The translations under genes were made by a program, and so were the position numbers. 64,000 nt of DNA, from the NCBI GenBank assembly GCA_000499405.2, contig HG738140.1, positions 14,785,967 through 14,849,966 on the forward strand, written 5' to 3'. Positions 12,899-25,723 of the stretch are shown one piece after another. The stretch is from Onchocerca volvulus (taxonomy: Eukaryota > Nematoda > Chromadorea > Rhabditida > Onchocercidae). The notes below the pieces were generated by a model. That model did no database searches, was not told where the DNA came from, and worked only from the letters and a program-made list of their open reading frames with translations. Each line of letters begins with the position of its first letter. The first letter of the stretch is position 1.

Positions 12899-15323
12899 AT
12901 GGCACCTCCAGTAATACATGGGGAACCGAAAATTATACAAGACACGAAAACAAACACTGTCCGTTTAGAAGTGATCGTTTCTGGTTGGTACCATTTGTCT
13001 ATTTATTTTTTCGGATGGAATATCTTACTTCCCTCATTTCTTTGCTCCTTTATAGGTATTTTACCTGAGAAGACAAAGTGGTTGTTGGGTGATAAGGAAA
13101 TTGAACCAACCGAAACATACGTTTTTTCACAACACGATGAAGGTGGCAAGAGAACTTTGTTAAGATGTGAAATTAAGGTAAGCAACTCGTTCAGGTTCAC
13201 CAGGCTCCAAATATGACTCAACGAACAGCGAAGTTTCATTGCTTAAAATAGAAGTGATCATTTATAAATCACACAGTGAATATTGACTATTGCATCAGCA
13301 GTTTTGCTGAATAATATTAATCACTTACAGTAATAGTTTTTACAATGTCTAATTGATATGAAAAAGTGTGAAATTATTGTTTATCTAGAAGTGATAAGAA
13401 GTAGCAGTTAGCTTCTACCCAAACATCCGTAGGTTTTTGTCTGTGGCTGGACAGTTGTAAAATTTCCTCAGCTCCAGGATATTGTCCCCTTTATTATAAT
13501 GCAGTTTGCTTGCGAGTCCATATTTGCATCTCCGTATTTTAGTGTTTTTTTTAAACTGCCATTGTTATTTCAAAATTAATATATGCCGAAGTTAGTCAAT
13601 GAAATGACAAGAAATTCTCGGGATTTGCAGTATCCAGTTATTTCAGTTGTTCACCCATTTGAAATATATCTCATTTATTAATTTATTTTTTATCAAGAAT
13701 TTCGATAAAGAACTCGCGGGCTCATATAAGGCAAAATTCTACAGCAGCGGTGGTGAAAATAGTGCTACATTTACTGTGAAAGCTGGAAGTAAGTATTGCT
13801 TGTTCTTGTTCTATTTCAATTATGCATTTTTGATCATAAAGAGGAATATTGTTTATGATATTATTGTCAGGAACTAAACAGATCACTTATTCAGAAAGAA
13901 CAATTATAAGACTAATACCTTGGATAGTAGCTAGTAAGAAAGCCTACACAGTTCAATCCCAGGTTCATTAGTTATTACCGTAGCAAATGTTTATGATTTA
14001 CATTGATAATTAAAACTCTATTTTTCGCCCCGACAAGAAAAAAAAAAAAAGCAAATTCGTGATGATATAATTATAGCACAGTAATTAATAACGGAATGAT
14101 ATGTTATATATGGCAGAAATAACAATTAGAGTGCATCGTTGTTGGAAGAATATAGTGGAGCGTATTTCGACAAGTTTAAATTACTGTCGATATATATCAA
14201 AAGTTTAACTGAAGTTTATAATAACAGTAATTACTGTAACACACTATTTTCTTTTTCAGATGCACCAGAATTTCATGATAAACCTCATATAGTTCAGCGT
14301 GATGGTGGTAATATTATTGTGATTAAGGTTCGAGCGAAATCACAGCTAGAGATGACAGCTGAATGGTTCAAGGTATTGCATCTGAAAACCATCAAAAAAA
14401 TACGACCTCTGTTTCAAGACTAAGGTCAACGATGAAAATTAGGGGATCATTCTTTGAACTTTCACACTTATCAAAGAATAAACAGTGCAAAAAATGATGT
14501 AGCTGAGTGAAAACGAATTCGCATATTTCATGGTTCCTTTTCCTCTAATAGCCATAAAAGATCGAAATAAGTCAGTATAATATATGCATTAATTCATGTA
14601 TCCATTTCAAATTTATTGTAATGGACACTATTATTTTTCCAGATACCAAAAACCCACTTCACGAACCTTCTCTCCATTCTATCCTAAAGTTAAGGTTTTC
14701 AATTCGCTGTTAGATGCAGAATGAAGTGCGTCTGCAAATAAGTTACTGTCTATCATAATTAAGAATATATATTTGGTTAAAATATGTAAAGTTATTTCTG
14801 ATGTGATTCTGACCATCTGTTTATTCATATTTTTAGGATGATAAGCCACTAAAAACGACGGATCGAATAAAAACGGTGGCGAAAAAAGATGATAAAGACA
14901 AAGAGGGTTTTCAGTTTTTATTGGAAATACATGGACCAGTAAAGGAAGATCAGGCCAAGTGAGCTATTTCCAGGCCAATATTTAGTAATTCATGATGATT
15001 TTGCAAATGAATTGAATAACTTACCTACCCATAAATAAATTAAGCATATCGGAATTAAACTGTCGACCAGTTAATGAATTTGATTAAATAAACCATTTTC
15101 ATCGGTAAATAAATTTCTGGTAAATAATAATATTTTGGATAATGATCATTGCTGAACCGAACAAATATGGCATTATTAGTGACTTATTTATTGAGATAGC
15201 AATGACGCAATTTATTGGGCAGGCTAGATAAATGAAACAGTGTTCTGTTACAGGTATAAGTGTGTGGTAAAAAACCGTGAAGGTCAAAACGAACAGTCAC
15301 TGAACCTGTGTTTCGACGAATAA
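12899..15323 (+). CDS. two-Ig-domain (I-set-like) protein, intracellular muscle type
   Basis: Six exons: 12899-12983, 13056-13177, 13698-13788, 14260-14372, 14837-14958 and 15254-15323, all in phase, 200 residues. It begins MAPPVIHGEPKIIQ with no signal peptide or membrane segment. Ig domain 1 (about residues 5-100) shows TKWLLGDKEIE, then KELAGSYKAKFYSSGGE; Ig domain 2 (about 102-200) shows EWFKDDKPLKTTDR and the F-strand DQAKYKCVVKNREGQ. Both have the core Trp, but domain 1 has Tyr-Lys-Ala where the F-strand Cys would be, and domain 2 lacks the B-strand Cys, so no standard disulphide can form. That is usual for cytoplasmic Ig domains of the twitchin/titin/DIM-1 kind. A role in muscle or cytoskeletal attachment is inferred from this; the exact orthologue is not identified. 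Confidence 0.85.
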
Positions 15324-16289
15324 TTTCTTTATTCGCCAGCAGCTTGCAATTAGCAGAAATTATAAAGCAGCCTTCTTCTCAGAGAATCAAGCCAGAAGGA
15401 CTTTGTTGTTTTTAAATTTCTGATATGCTATAATTTTTTCAAAATTCAGTAGCCGGCTTCAATTCTTGTAATCAAGATTTGCAATCTCAGAGATTATGTA
15501 TCATACTTCCCATAACTGATTTCGCCGTCATGTGTGCCAGCTAGTTCAGTGGTACATATTTTGTTTCATATTATCGTAGTGCTTTAACTGTTGAATAAAT
15601 TCGATAAAATTTAAAATTGACACATGACATAAGTGATATTTCGATTTTTCATCGATACAAATGTTGCATTCTTTAAAGGGCGGCACTCATGTAGTGATAA
15701 GAGGAATGAGTAATGGTGATAGTGTGTGCATAATCGTCCAGAATATCATCATCATTACAACAGCGATAATACTTCACAGCCAAAAGATCAAACACTCTCC
15801 TGTGATAATCAGATAGGCAACAATCTTTTATTATGCAACAGCAGTGGAATAGCATACGTGCTTATCATGTGCAACTCAGCAGTCGTAGATCGATCTGATT
15901 AATTAGTTGATTGCATCGAAACCTTATCTCTTCATATCGATGAGCACACAAGTTCCGAGATGCCCCGCAATACTCCACAAACTCGATCAATAAATATAGC
16001 CTATTCTCTCTGCTGAGATACGAACCGATACGAAGTTTAGTGAAATGTGAAATTTGACGAAGAATTAGGTTCTCCTGTTCAAGAACACTGTTGTAGGTTC
16101 GATTCTTGGGGGGTTATTGCTGCTTTTTTTGAGAAATAATTTTTCAGATAATTTTGGTAATGATCCAAAACCGGGCTTAAGTGTTAAATATCCAGTGGTG
16201 TCAGTAGTATTACATGATAACTGAGCCGAGATACGTAAATTGGAAATGCATGAACTCAGAATGAAATCATTTCGTTGTTGTTTTGCAGG
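15324..16289. other. interval between the Ig-domain gene and XPC
   Basis: No coding exon is supported. A TTTTTGCAG-type acceptor ends at 16288, two bases before the XPC ATG, and is a good spliced-leader acceptor. A tRNA-like TPsiC box near 16090 was examined and rejected. Confidence 0.5.
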
Positions 16290-19200
16290 ATGAAAAGTAC
16301 AGCTAAGCGTAGAAGTGAGAGATTGCAATGTAAATCAAAATTAGCATTAGCCAAGAAAGAATGTACGAAGAATGTGGATATTAGCGTGAACGATGAAAAT
16401 AATTCTTCCTTTAAACAAGGTAAAACTATAGAGAAAAAATTCCACAACAACATGTGAAATAAAATGAGGTCTGTCAAAATTACTGTAAAGTGAAAGAACA
16501 GACTCTGCGGCAATACTGTAAAAAAAAAAAATAGAATAAGCTTGCAAAAGTATTATTAAAATTATGATTGTATCTTCCGATTTCTTCACTTGATCATTTC
16601 TCAGGAAATTCGAAATCCACAGAAAATACTGCTAAAAAATTCAAAAAACAGAAAACGCGGAAACGTAAAGTCAGTATTAGCTCGGATGATACTGTTGATT
16701 CGAATATCTCGGAGGATGAATGGGAAGAGGTTGATTTTGCTGAGCCAACAAATTATGAAGCACACTGTGATGGTACAGTTGAAGTTACAATTAGAGGTGC
16801 GAAACCTATCGAAACAGAAGAAAGCAAATGGGCAAAATTTATCAGACAACAAGTCAATCGTAAAATTCGTGAACGGCAAATCAATTGTCATAAAGTTAGT
16901 CTAAGATCGAACTGTTTCAATATAAATGCAAAAACTAAAATTATCTCTTAGAGAAGAGCCTGTAAATTTTATTGTTATGAATTGGTATTGTTGATTATGA
17001 TTGTTTGGGAACGCATTCGGCTCTCAAAGTTTTCTCAGTATAATATTAGAATATGATACATAGCCATTTACTCATACTCGATCCAAGATCTTCCAGAGGG
17101 TTTTATACTATTCTTTGAATTTAACTGAAACAAAATTGTTAATTTCTTTCATTGTTCAAACTATAATATTGGTAGAATTGATAATATTTAACGTATCGTT
17201 GCTTGCAAATTTTTGAAATTAAATTCAGATGCATCTTCTCTGTTATATTGCACATTTGCGAATTTGGACACGCGCCTTGATACAACATGAGACATTAACA
17301 TCGTTGTGCCTATCATTGATACCTGAAGGTTATATAACCGCAGCGAAACATGAATTCGATGTGGCAATAGCTGAAAGATTTATGAAATGGTTTCGATCTG
17401 CTTTCCAATTTACTGAGAAAAAGTTTATCTCCAAAAATGGCCTTTGCAATTCTCAAGTAATGTTCAATTGTCTATACACTTGTTCAGATAACAATATCTG
17501 TCTTATCGATGAGGCCGATTTGCTATTTTCCTCAATATTTTATATCAAGTTTTTTATACAATTGAGCGATAAGTTTAGATCAAAAGATTGGAAGATTTGA
17601 TTGGCGAACGTGCTTATGAAGATGATAAAGATTTGGCGTCGGTAAGCTTTTCATAAATAAGTGATTATAGTGATGGTTATGCTGTAACTCTTGTATTCAT
17701 TTCGCTAGACATTTGTGTTCTTTTAGCTGTTATTTTTGTGTTTGTTATCGTTGAAGCAGTGCACCCGATTATGTCTCTCATGTCAGCCTATAACACAGAA
17801 ATTGGTATGTTAAATAATTATATTTCAAGCATTCACTAAAAATAGCACTGAAATGAATTGATAAAAATGGGAGCAGTCTAAGTAATCTAGAAAAAAAATT
17901 AGTTAATGAAATCAGTATGCTACATGTTTCATTTCCACAAAAATCTATAGAGCATCGCATTTGTTTAGACGATGAATATGTTGCGCTCTGAGCATACTGA
18001 AACCTTTGTTAAAAAGAATATCGATAACAACGACAATTCAGCGATATGGGAGAAGAAGTTATATGAAGTAACGAAGAAGATAAAGATAAAGGCGGATGAT
18101 TGCAGCGATCATAGCGATGTAAAAAAGTGTCAAGTGAGGAAAAGGGCAAATATAAAGAAGTTGAAAGGAAACATTGAAAATAATTCCGATCAGATTGCAT
18201 CTACCAGCAAAAAAAATATGGCTTCGGAAAGGAATTATTGGGTGGAATATTGGGATCGTACTAATGCTAGATGGATTTGTATGTTTTTTTTTTTCGAAAC
18301 TTATTTCATTAGCTAAACATCTTATATGTAAATCATGCATGAAATGCGAGGGATCATATGCATATATTAACTATCTCTGTTCATACCGAAAGAATGAAAT
18401 TTCTATCAGCTTATCCTTTAGACAGCTGAACTCTGTAAAGTAGTGATATAATTAAAATAAACACGAATAATTTTTTTTTTTTTGGGTCATTTCTGAGATA
18501 TAATATCTTATCTCGATTGGTCTCGTTGACTTTGCTAGTGGAGGAATTTCACTTAAAAGTCATTTTATTTCGACCTTTTATTGCAGAGTTTAGGTTATTT
18601 TTGTGAATTCAATTCTCATATTTTTCCACTTTGTTATCCAGCATCAGTTTACACTTTGTTTAGGTATGGACCCGTGGTATGGATTTGTCGATATGCCTGA
18701 AAGCTTGGAAGCGAATGCCACTGCGTCAATGCATTATGTTGTTTGCATTGATAATAGTAAATTTTATGCTATGAGTAATTGTTCAAATTGGATTCCGACT
18801 GTCATGCATATAAACTGTATTCTTGTCTTGCAAAACGAATTATATAGTTAATATAGATATGGGTATGCGCGATGTAACAGCACGATATGCTTCAAAATTT
18901 CTGTCAGCTGAAATACGGCGACTTCGAGTCGATTCTTCATGGTGGACTGATACATTGAAGGTTGGCTAGCTTGACTCTATTTTCACACGAATCTTTTAGT
19001 TTCATGTGGTTATTGACTTTTTAAATTAATTTACAGATTTATCGGAGCAAGAATCGAAAACGTGAGCGTGTCGAAGATGTTGAAATGCATAATGAACTTC
19101 TCTCAAAACCAAAACCAGCAACCGTTGCCGAATACAAAAATCATCCATTGTAAGATAATTTCCAAAAAATTTTTTTTTTCATCATTGAAAATTTTTTAAT

Positions 19201-20661
19201 TGCAGATATGTATTGAAGAAAGATATTCTGAAATATGAAGCGATTTATCCTGAAGATCAAGCTCCTATTGGACGAATTCGAGGCATTGATATTTATCCGC
19301 GAAGTTCTGTGTTTCACCTTGACGGTGCACTGAATTGGATCAAACAAGCACGTATGGTTAAGGTATGTCTTAGTTATTAAAAGAGTTTCTTAAAAAAAGA
19401 ACTCCCTTATTGTTTGGTTTGAAAAAATATTTTGTAAGAAAAAGATATTATTACTAATATTGCCTTTTTTATATATGTGTTTGCGCAATTATAGGCCGGT
19501 GAAAAGCCGTATAAAGTCGTGAAAGGAAGAACGAATCCTCGTGTAGTGTCGCAGTTGAGAGAATCACGGTCCTTGGAATTATTCGGATACTGGCAAACTG
19601 AACCGTATGTGCCTCCTAAAGTCGTCAATGTGAGTGGATTTGATTTTTTATTTAATTCTTTTCTTTTTTTTATTTTCTCTGTAGTCATTTATGCAAGTTA
19701 CATTCAAAATATATTTACTGTTATGTTTCTCGCAATTCATTAAGCTGGAAAAGAAAAAAATTTACTTTGTATTTCAAAAATTTCAGGGACGTATACCACG
19801 AAATGAATTTGGTAATTTATATGTTTATAAAAGCAGTATGGTACCAGAAGGTTGTGTCCATTTACGACTAAGTGGACTTACTGCTATTTCTCGACAGCTA
19901 GATATTGACTGCGTACCTGCAGTAGTTGGTTGGGAATTTCATAAAGGCGGAAATCATCCTATGTTAGTGTTAGACAAATATAAATTGCATTCACTGCATT
20001 TGATTGATTTTTCTTCTTCCAATTTAAATCTTTCTATCTTTTTTCTCCCATCCGTAAAATAAAGTGTGGTTTTTGTAGTATTGAAGGATGCGTCATTTTG
20101 AAAAAGCATGAAAGGATATTACGTGAAGCATGGAAAGAATTTTATGAAAAAAAAGAAATTGCTGCTAAGAAGGTAAAGTGATAAGATTTTTTTTTAATTA
20201 AATTCGAAGGATTTTGTTTCTTTTTAAAGAAGATTGATTCCTTCCAGAGACAAACGGAAAGAGCTTTGAAAAATTGGAGACGTTTGGTGAAGGGGATGTT
20301 AACAATGAAGAAAGTTCGAGCCAAATTTCTGGTCGTAAACCATCGGAGCATGGTAACATATATTGCTCATTTGTTGTTCGAAATTTGATTTCAGATTTAT
20401 CTGTATATGTCCAAGTTTTGTTCATTTAACCATTAATTCCAGTTTTGTTCATTTAACCATGAATTCCATTAATTCCATTGATGGTTTAATTTTTAAGAAT
20501 TTTTTTTTTAACCAAATAAGATATGTAAAAAGATATCTTTTTAGCAGGTTGATGAAAAATTAGAGAAGAAAGAAGATGAAATAGCTGCAGTGGATGATAC
20601 TGCTTTATCTTGGCCGCAAACAATTTTCAATTTTCCAGATTCTAGTGATAGTTATCACTGA
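16290..20661 (+). CDS. XPC: XPC/Rad4 DNA damage recognition protein
   Basis: Fifteen exons: 16290-16419, 16605-16894, 17229-17456, 17579-17641, 17727-17804, 17969-18278, 18664-18756, 18857-18960, 19037-19149, 19206-19362, 19495-19629, 19787-19962, 20079-20172, 20248-20352 and 20548-20661; 729 residues, shorter than human (940). XPC starts global-genome nucleotide excision repair by binding helix-distorting lesions. The N-terminus (1-85) is basic and serine/acidic rich. The transglutaminase-like domain follows ([64 protein letters not shown]). BHD1 begins EYKNHPLYVLKKD; BHD2/3 contain [43 protein letters not shown]. The tail [19 protein letters not shown] keeps the ASWPQN-like motif. A Lys-rich insert (exon 6) interrupts the transglutaminase fold, as in the family. 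The last exon could start at 20545 (one extra Gln). Confidence 0.97.
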
Positions 20662-21643
20662 ACTGATTTGTCATTCTTCAAATTTGTGTATTTTGATGAT
20701 TAAGTTCAATTTTCTAAATGATTGAAAAAAGTTTTGATGTTGACAAGTTTTTTTTTTAATTTTTGATGGATTAATGCTTTTTTAAATAAGAATCTGAGAT
20801 CAAAGGAAAGAGGCAATGAATAGACTTCTTTCAGATCGTTTTATCTTAGCCAATATGTCTGTTTTTCTGCTTAGGCTTTACATTATGCTGGTTCGAATTC
20901 GTTTTAGTAGGACCGGTCTTCAATATGTTTGTGCCTTCTCTATGCGTTATGTTGATTTATTTTTACTCCGGTGATTTTAGATCTTTTCTTATTTTAAACC
21001 TTCCAAACTACCAAACTTGCTTATTTTTAAGCATTTTTTTTTATGTAACCATTGCTCTTGATATAACCTCGATGAACCACTGCATTGTATATTTAAAAGA
21101 CTTAACTTTAGCTTGGAATGAAATTATCGTATGCTGGTCTCTAAGATCAGATGATTTGAACCGACAAATTTCATCAACGTGAATTAAATGAAAAAGTTTG
21201 ATTGATATCATAGCTTATACTTAAAAAGTCATTGCTGAGCGGCACAATGCTGCTCAAAGCTAGCGTTATTAGTTATTATGGAGTTTTCGCATAAAATAAA
21301 CGATAATATTCTGAACTTTTAAAATTGATGCATTCAAATGAAAATATTTGCAGAATAAATCAAGCAGTAACCTGCTATATCATTTTAAAGATAGAATTTG
21401 CAAAGTGAAGTCTGGAGTTAGCACATGCTTCGTCCAAATTGTGGATTTGTGTTTTGGTGGCATACTGTTTTCTGTATTCAGCTGATTTTTAAATAAATAG
21501 TAGAATAAGGAAAATTCTGTGAACAAGGTAGTGAAATTTAATAGTTGACTAGTAGTGAACAAGATACAAGTGCTGGCAAATTTTCAGAGAAGTAATTTAT
21601 ACCTCATGTTACATTTTTGATTTTCTAAGGGTAAGTTCGTGAC
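20662..21643. other. interval between XPC and the small membrane protein gene
   Basis: No supported exon. An open plus-strand stretch at 20925-21182 is hydrophobic but has no domain or splice context. The promoter or spliced-leader site of the next gene should lie near 21600-21640; TTTTCTAAG at 21621-21629 is the nearest acceptor-like string. Confidence 0.4.
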
Positions 21644-22146
21644 ATGGTAGGTTGGCAGCTTCGATTGACACCAAAAGAAGCAGCTGCGAAGATTGTCGTT
21701 GCTATTATTGGCCTAGCGATTGGAGCATATGCTGTGGCAAGCGTATATAAACCACTTCAGGTTAGTGTATTATAATTTTTGTAATTTTATAAATTTCTGA
21801 AATATATTTACTGTCGTTCTTCGGCACTACAGTTTGGATTTATTATTCATAATAATCGTAAGCTAATTAATAGATTTGCAGCAGCTCAATTCTTGCTTAA
21901 TAATTAAATTCAATTATTTTGCCAGGAAAAATGTACGGTCAATTGCAAAAATTCACTTTACGTTGATTATGTGGAAATTTAAGAAATAAATCAGATGGAG
22001 CATAAATCGGATTTACCAGCTATTTATTTTGTTTCTATTTGCAGGGATTTCAGAACGAATTGGATTTGCGCAAGAGTGAACTATTGCGCTACTATAAAAG
22101 GAAACATGATGAACGTATCCAACAAGCTATCAACAAAGAAAACTAA
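21644..22146 (+). CDS. small single-pass membrane protein (72 aa), unrecognised
   Basis: Two exons, 21644-21760 and 22045-22146, in phase 0. The protein starts MVGWQLRLTPKEAAAKI, has one membrane span (VVAIIGLAIGAYAVASVY, about residues 17-34) and a charged C-terminal helix (LDLRKSELLRYYKRKHDERI, about 45-64). It has the size and layout of inner-membrane or ER small integral membrane proteins; SMIM20/MITRAC7 shares a similar span-YxPL-charged helix plan, but this is only a loose likeness. The stop at 22144-22146 lies 38 bases inside the ALKBH1 coding region in another frame. The first exon has good splice sites on both sides, so a real short gene is likely. Cellular location and function are unknown. 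Confidence 0.75.
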
Positions 22147-23740
22147 TGAAGATTTAACAGATGTCGATGACGGTGGTGGTTATCGTGATCACTCACCTTC
22201 TGATTCCTTATTCAAACGAACGTTCAAGTTTTACAAACGGCATGACGTAGTACCCAATTTCTCCGAAGTTCTTGATTTGCGGAGCTCCTTATCCAGTCAT
22301 GGAGTCGTTTGCTCAAAATTCGAACCAGTTGTGGCACCATCGGATATAATATCAATAAAACTTGGATTTCGTCCAGTATCCAAATGGACTGTATCAACTA
22401 TTGCTCATCGGCCCGGTATGATAATGCTGAATGATATTTTTGAACCAGTCAGTCATCTACAATGGATAAAACGCTCATTATTCGTTTACGCCGAACCACC
22501 TGGTTTCACCAATGTCGGTCTAAAAGTTCCCAAGGTTCGAAATGTAAGTTCGAATGTTAAAATTGGAGTTCGAATGCTTTTGAATGAGAAAAGTTAACTA
22601 ATGAACCAAGAAGTATTGGCAATTTTTTGGAAATGTGATGTAGAAACAAAATCACCTTTAAATCGTGCTTGCGATTTAGATCTTGTAGTTTCTTTAATAG
22701 TTTTTAGAAAACTTCCCATTCATTCCTAATTCATCAAAAAAACTTTTATATATTGGATTTCAAGCAGTATAAAATTACATTTGGAATAGCGAAATTTTTA
22801 ACCTAATATTTGGATATATTAAATATATTTGGCTAATAAAGTCGTTACTGGTAAAAAGAATCCATCTGCTAAAGACCATATTACTTGATTGTTATAGGTA
22901 TTTAAAGAATATGGAAAACAGTTGCGCTGGTCTACGCTTGGTCTGCACTATGATTGGGCGACGAAGATTTATCCTTTGGAGGGTAAGCGTTTTTTATAGT
23001 CTTGGATCTGAAGGACTGTAAGGTTCATTCAAATCAAAAGGAAGTAAAGAATTCATACAATTGGTCTATTTAAAATTGATCTGTTTTGTTTGTGGTTGGT
23101 TAGAATTGATTTGTTTAGGTGAATCACTTCCTGAAGAGTTAGTGTCACTATCGGATGTTCTCTCGCAAGCACTTGGTATAGGACCGATGTATGCTGACGC
23201 TGCCATCATAAATTTCTACTCAAGGAAGTCAACGTTGGCACCACATGTTGATAGGTTATTTGTGAAAAATCTCCATATAGACCAGATTATCTAATTCAGA
23301 TCAGAACAAAAATATCTCCACTAGTGATTCGTTAATTTTTCTGCTATACTGTCATATTAAATTCTGCTAAAGGAAAGTCGAGGAAAAATTTTTTAAAAAT
23401 GTATATTTTTGAATATTTCATAGCTTATCTCTAATTTTTATGAAATATTTATTGCAGATCAGAACGAAAGCTATCTTCACCGCTCATTTCGCTAAGTTTT
23501 GGTCAGACTGCAATTTACTTAGCTGGTGGTACTAATTTAGATGATCCGATCGATGCGTTTTACATACGGTCAGGTGATGTTCTGGTCGTTTACGGGCCAC
23601 AGCGGCTCATATATCATGCAGTCCCACGGATTATACAGGATAAACAATTTGAGGATAAAGACCAGCCCGAAGAGATAGTGAAATATGCAAATGAGAATCG
23701 CATCAATATTACACTTCGGCAAGTTGATGAACACAAATAA
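22106..23740 (+). CDS. ALKBH1: ALKBH1 2-oxoglutarate/Fe(II) dioxygenase
   Basis: Four exons: 22106-22543, 22898-22982, 23119-23254 and 23458-23740, giving 313 residues (human 389). The family demethylates or oxidises tRNA (m1A, m5C34) and has been linked to DNA 6mA in animals. Seen: the N-terminal SLFKRTFKFYKRHD (human AFRKLFRFYRQ), GFRPVSKWTVSTIAHRPG, then LRWSTLGLHYDWATKIYP, INFYSRKSTLAPHVDRSE carrying the Fe ligands H and D of HxD, SLSFGQTAIYLAGG, RSGDVLVVYGPQRLIYHAVPR with the distal Fe-ligand His, and NRINITLRQV with the 2OG-binding Arg pair. The start is placed at 22106 because it is the first ATG downstream of the acceptor at 22043-22044 and no ATG in this frame lies between. The first 41 bases overlap the coding region of the small membrane protein in another frame. 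Confidence 0.95.
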
Positions 23741-24479
23741 CTGGTTTAAACAGTATCAAATAATCTGGGCATTTTTTGAAAATTACTGTGGAATTAATCT
23801 TAATTATATTCATTCCGACCTTATAATAAGTCTAATCGTATGAAAATTATCAGATAATGAACGAAGGCATCCTTATATTATCTATTTTTATTGTTATTAT
23901 CAATGAATTGTAATTTGTCAAACTTTATGATAAAATTGTTGTTAAAATGATTGTGAGAGAAAAACAAAACTCAGTTTTTTCTGCCTAATAAAATGTGAAT
24001 GACTGCACTTAATCTATTATATATATATAACGATACATTCTGAATAATTAGCTTGTATCAGCAAGTCGGATTTAATAATGAAATGATTATGACTAATTTT
24101 AATTTGAAATAAATTATTTGCTGAAGCGACAAAGTTGAACAATATATTATTGCATATTAACACAATCACAAAGCGTTATTTCCATTCTGCATTATCGCCA
24201 GAGAAATTTCTAAAAATTAGGGATAAGCTGGAAGATGAGTTGATACTTTGCCGGTCGTCTTAACAGAGTTGCAATATGGCTGCAATCAAGTGGCGTTGGT
24301 CTCGGTACGGTATTCCTGATAGATTTGCGCGCTCCTCTGATGGCGGCAATTTTCAATATAATATGAGTGGCTGGCACGGGTAGAATGAATCTGTCGTTCT
24401 TTGTTGGATACATGGAGGTATAGGGATGATATAGTGTATATCAGATAAAATGTAGTAAAATGAGCTCTTTTCGCAGGCA
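23741..24479. promoter_or_regulatory. PCNA upstream region
   Basis: The left half is AT-rich and probably ALKBH1 3' UTR (AATAAA-like strings near 23988 and 24108). From about 24225 to 24420 the sequence is clearly less AT-rich than its surroundings and contains TTTGCGCGC at 24324-24332, loosely like an E2F site. A CTTTTCGCAG acceptor ends at 24476, three bases before the PCNA ATG, and suits spliced-leader addition. Regulatory use is inferred. Confidence 0.45.

Positions 24480-25723
<1,244 letters not shown>

Noticed and set aside
16055..16125. tRNA-like GGTTCGATTC box before XPC
   Set aside because: The flanking stem does not pair, and no D-arm, anticodon arm or acceptor stem of correct spacing is present.
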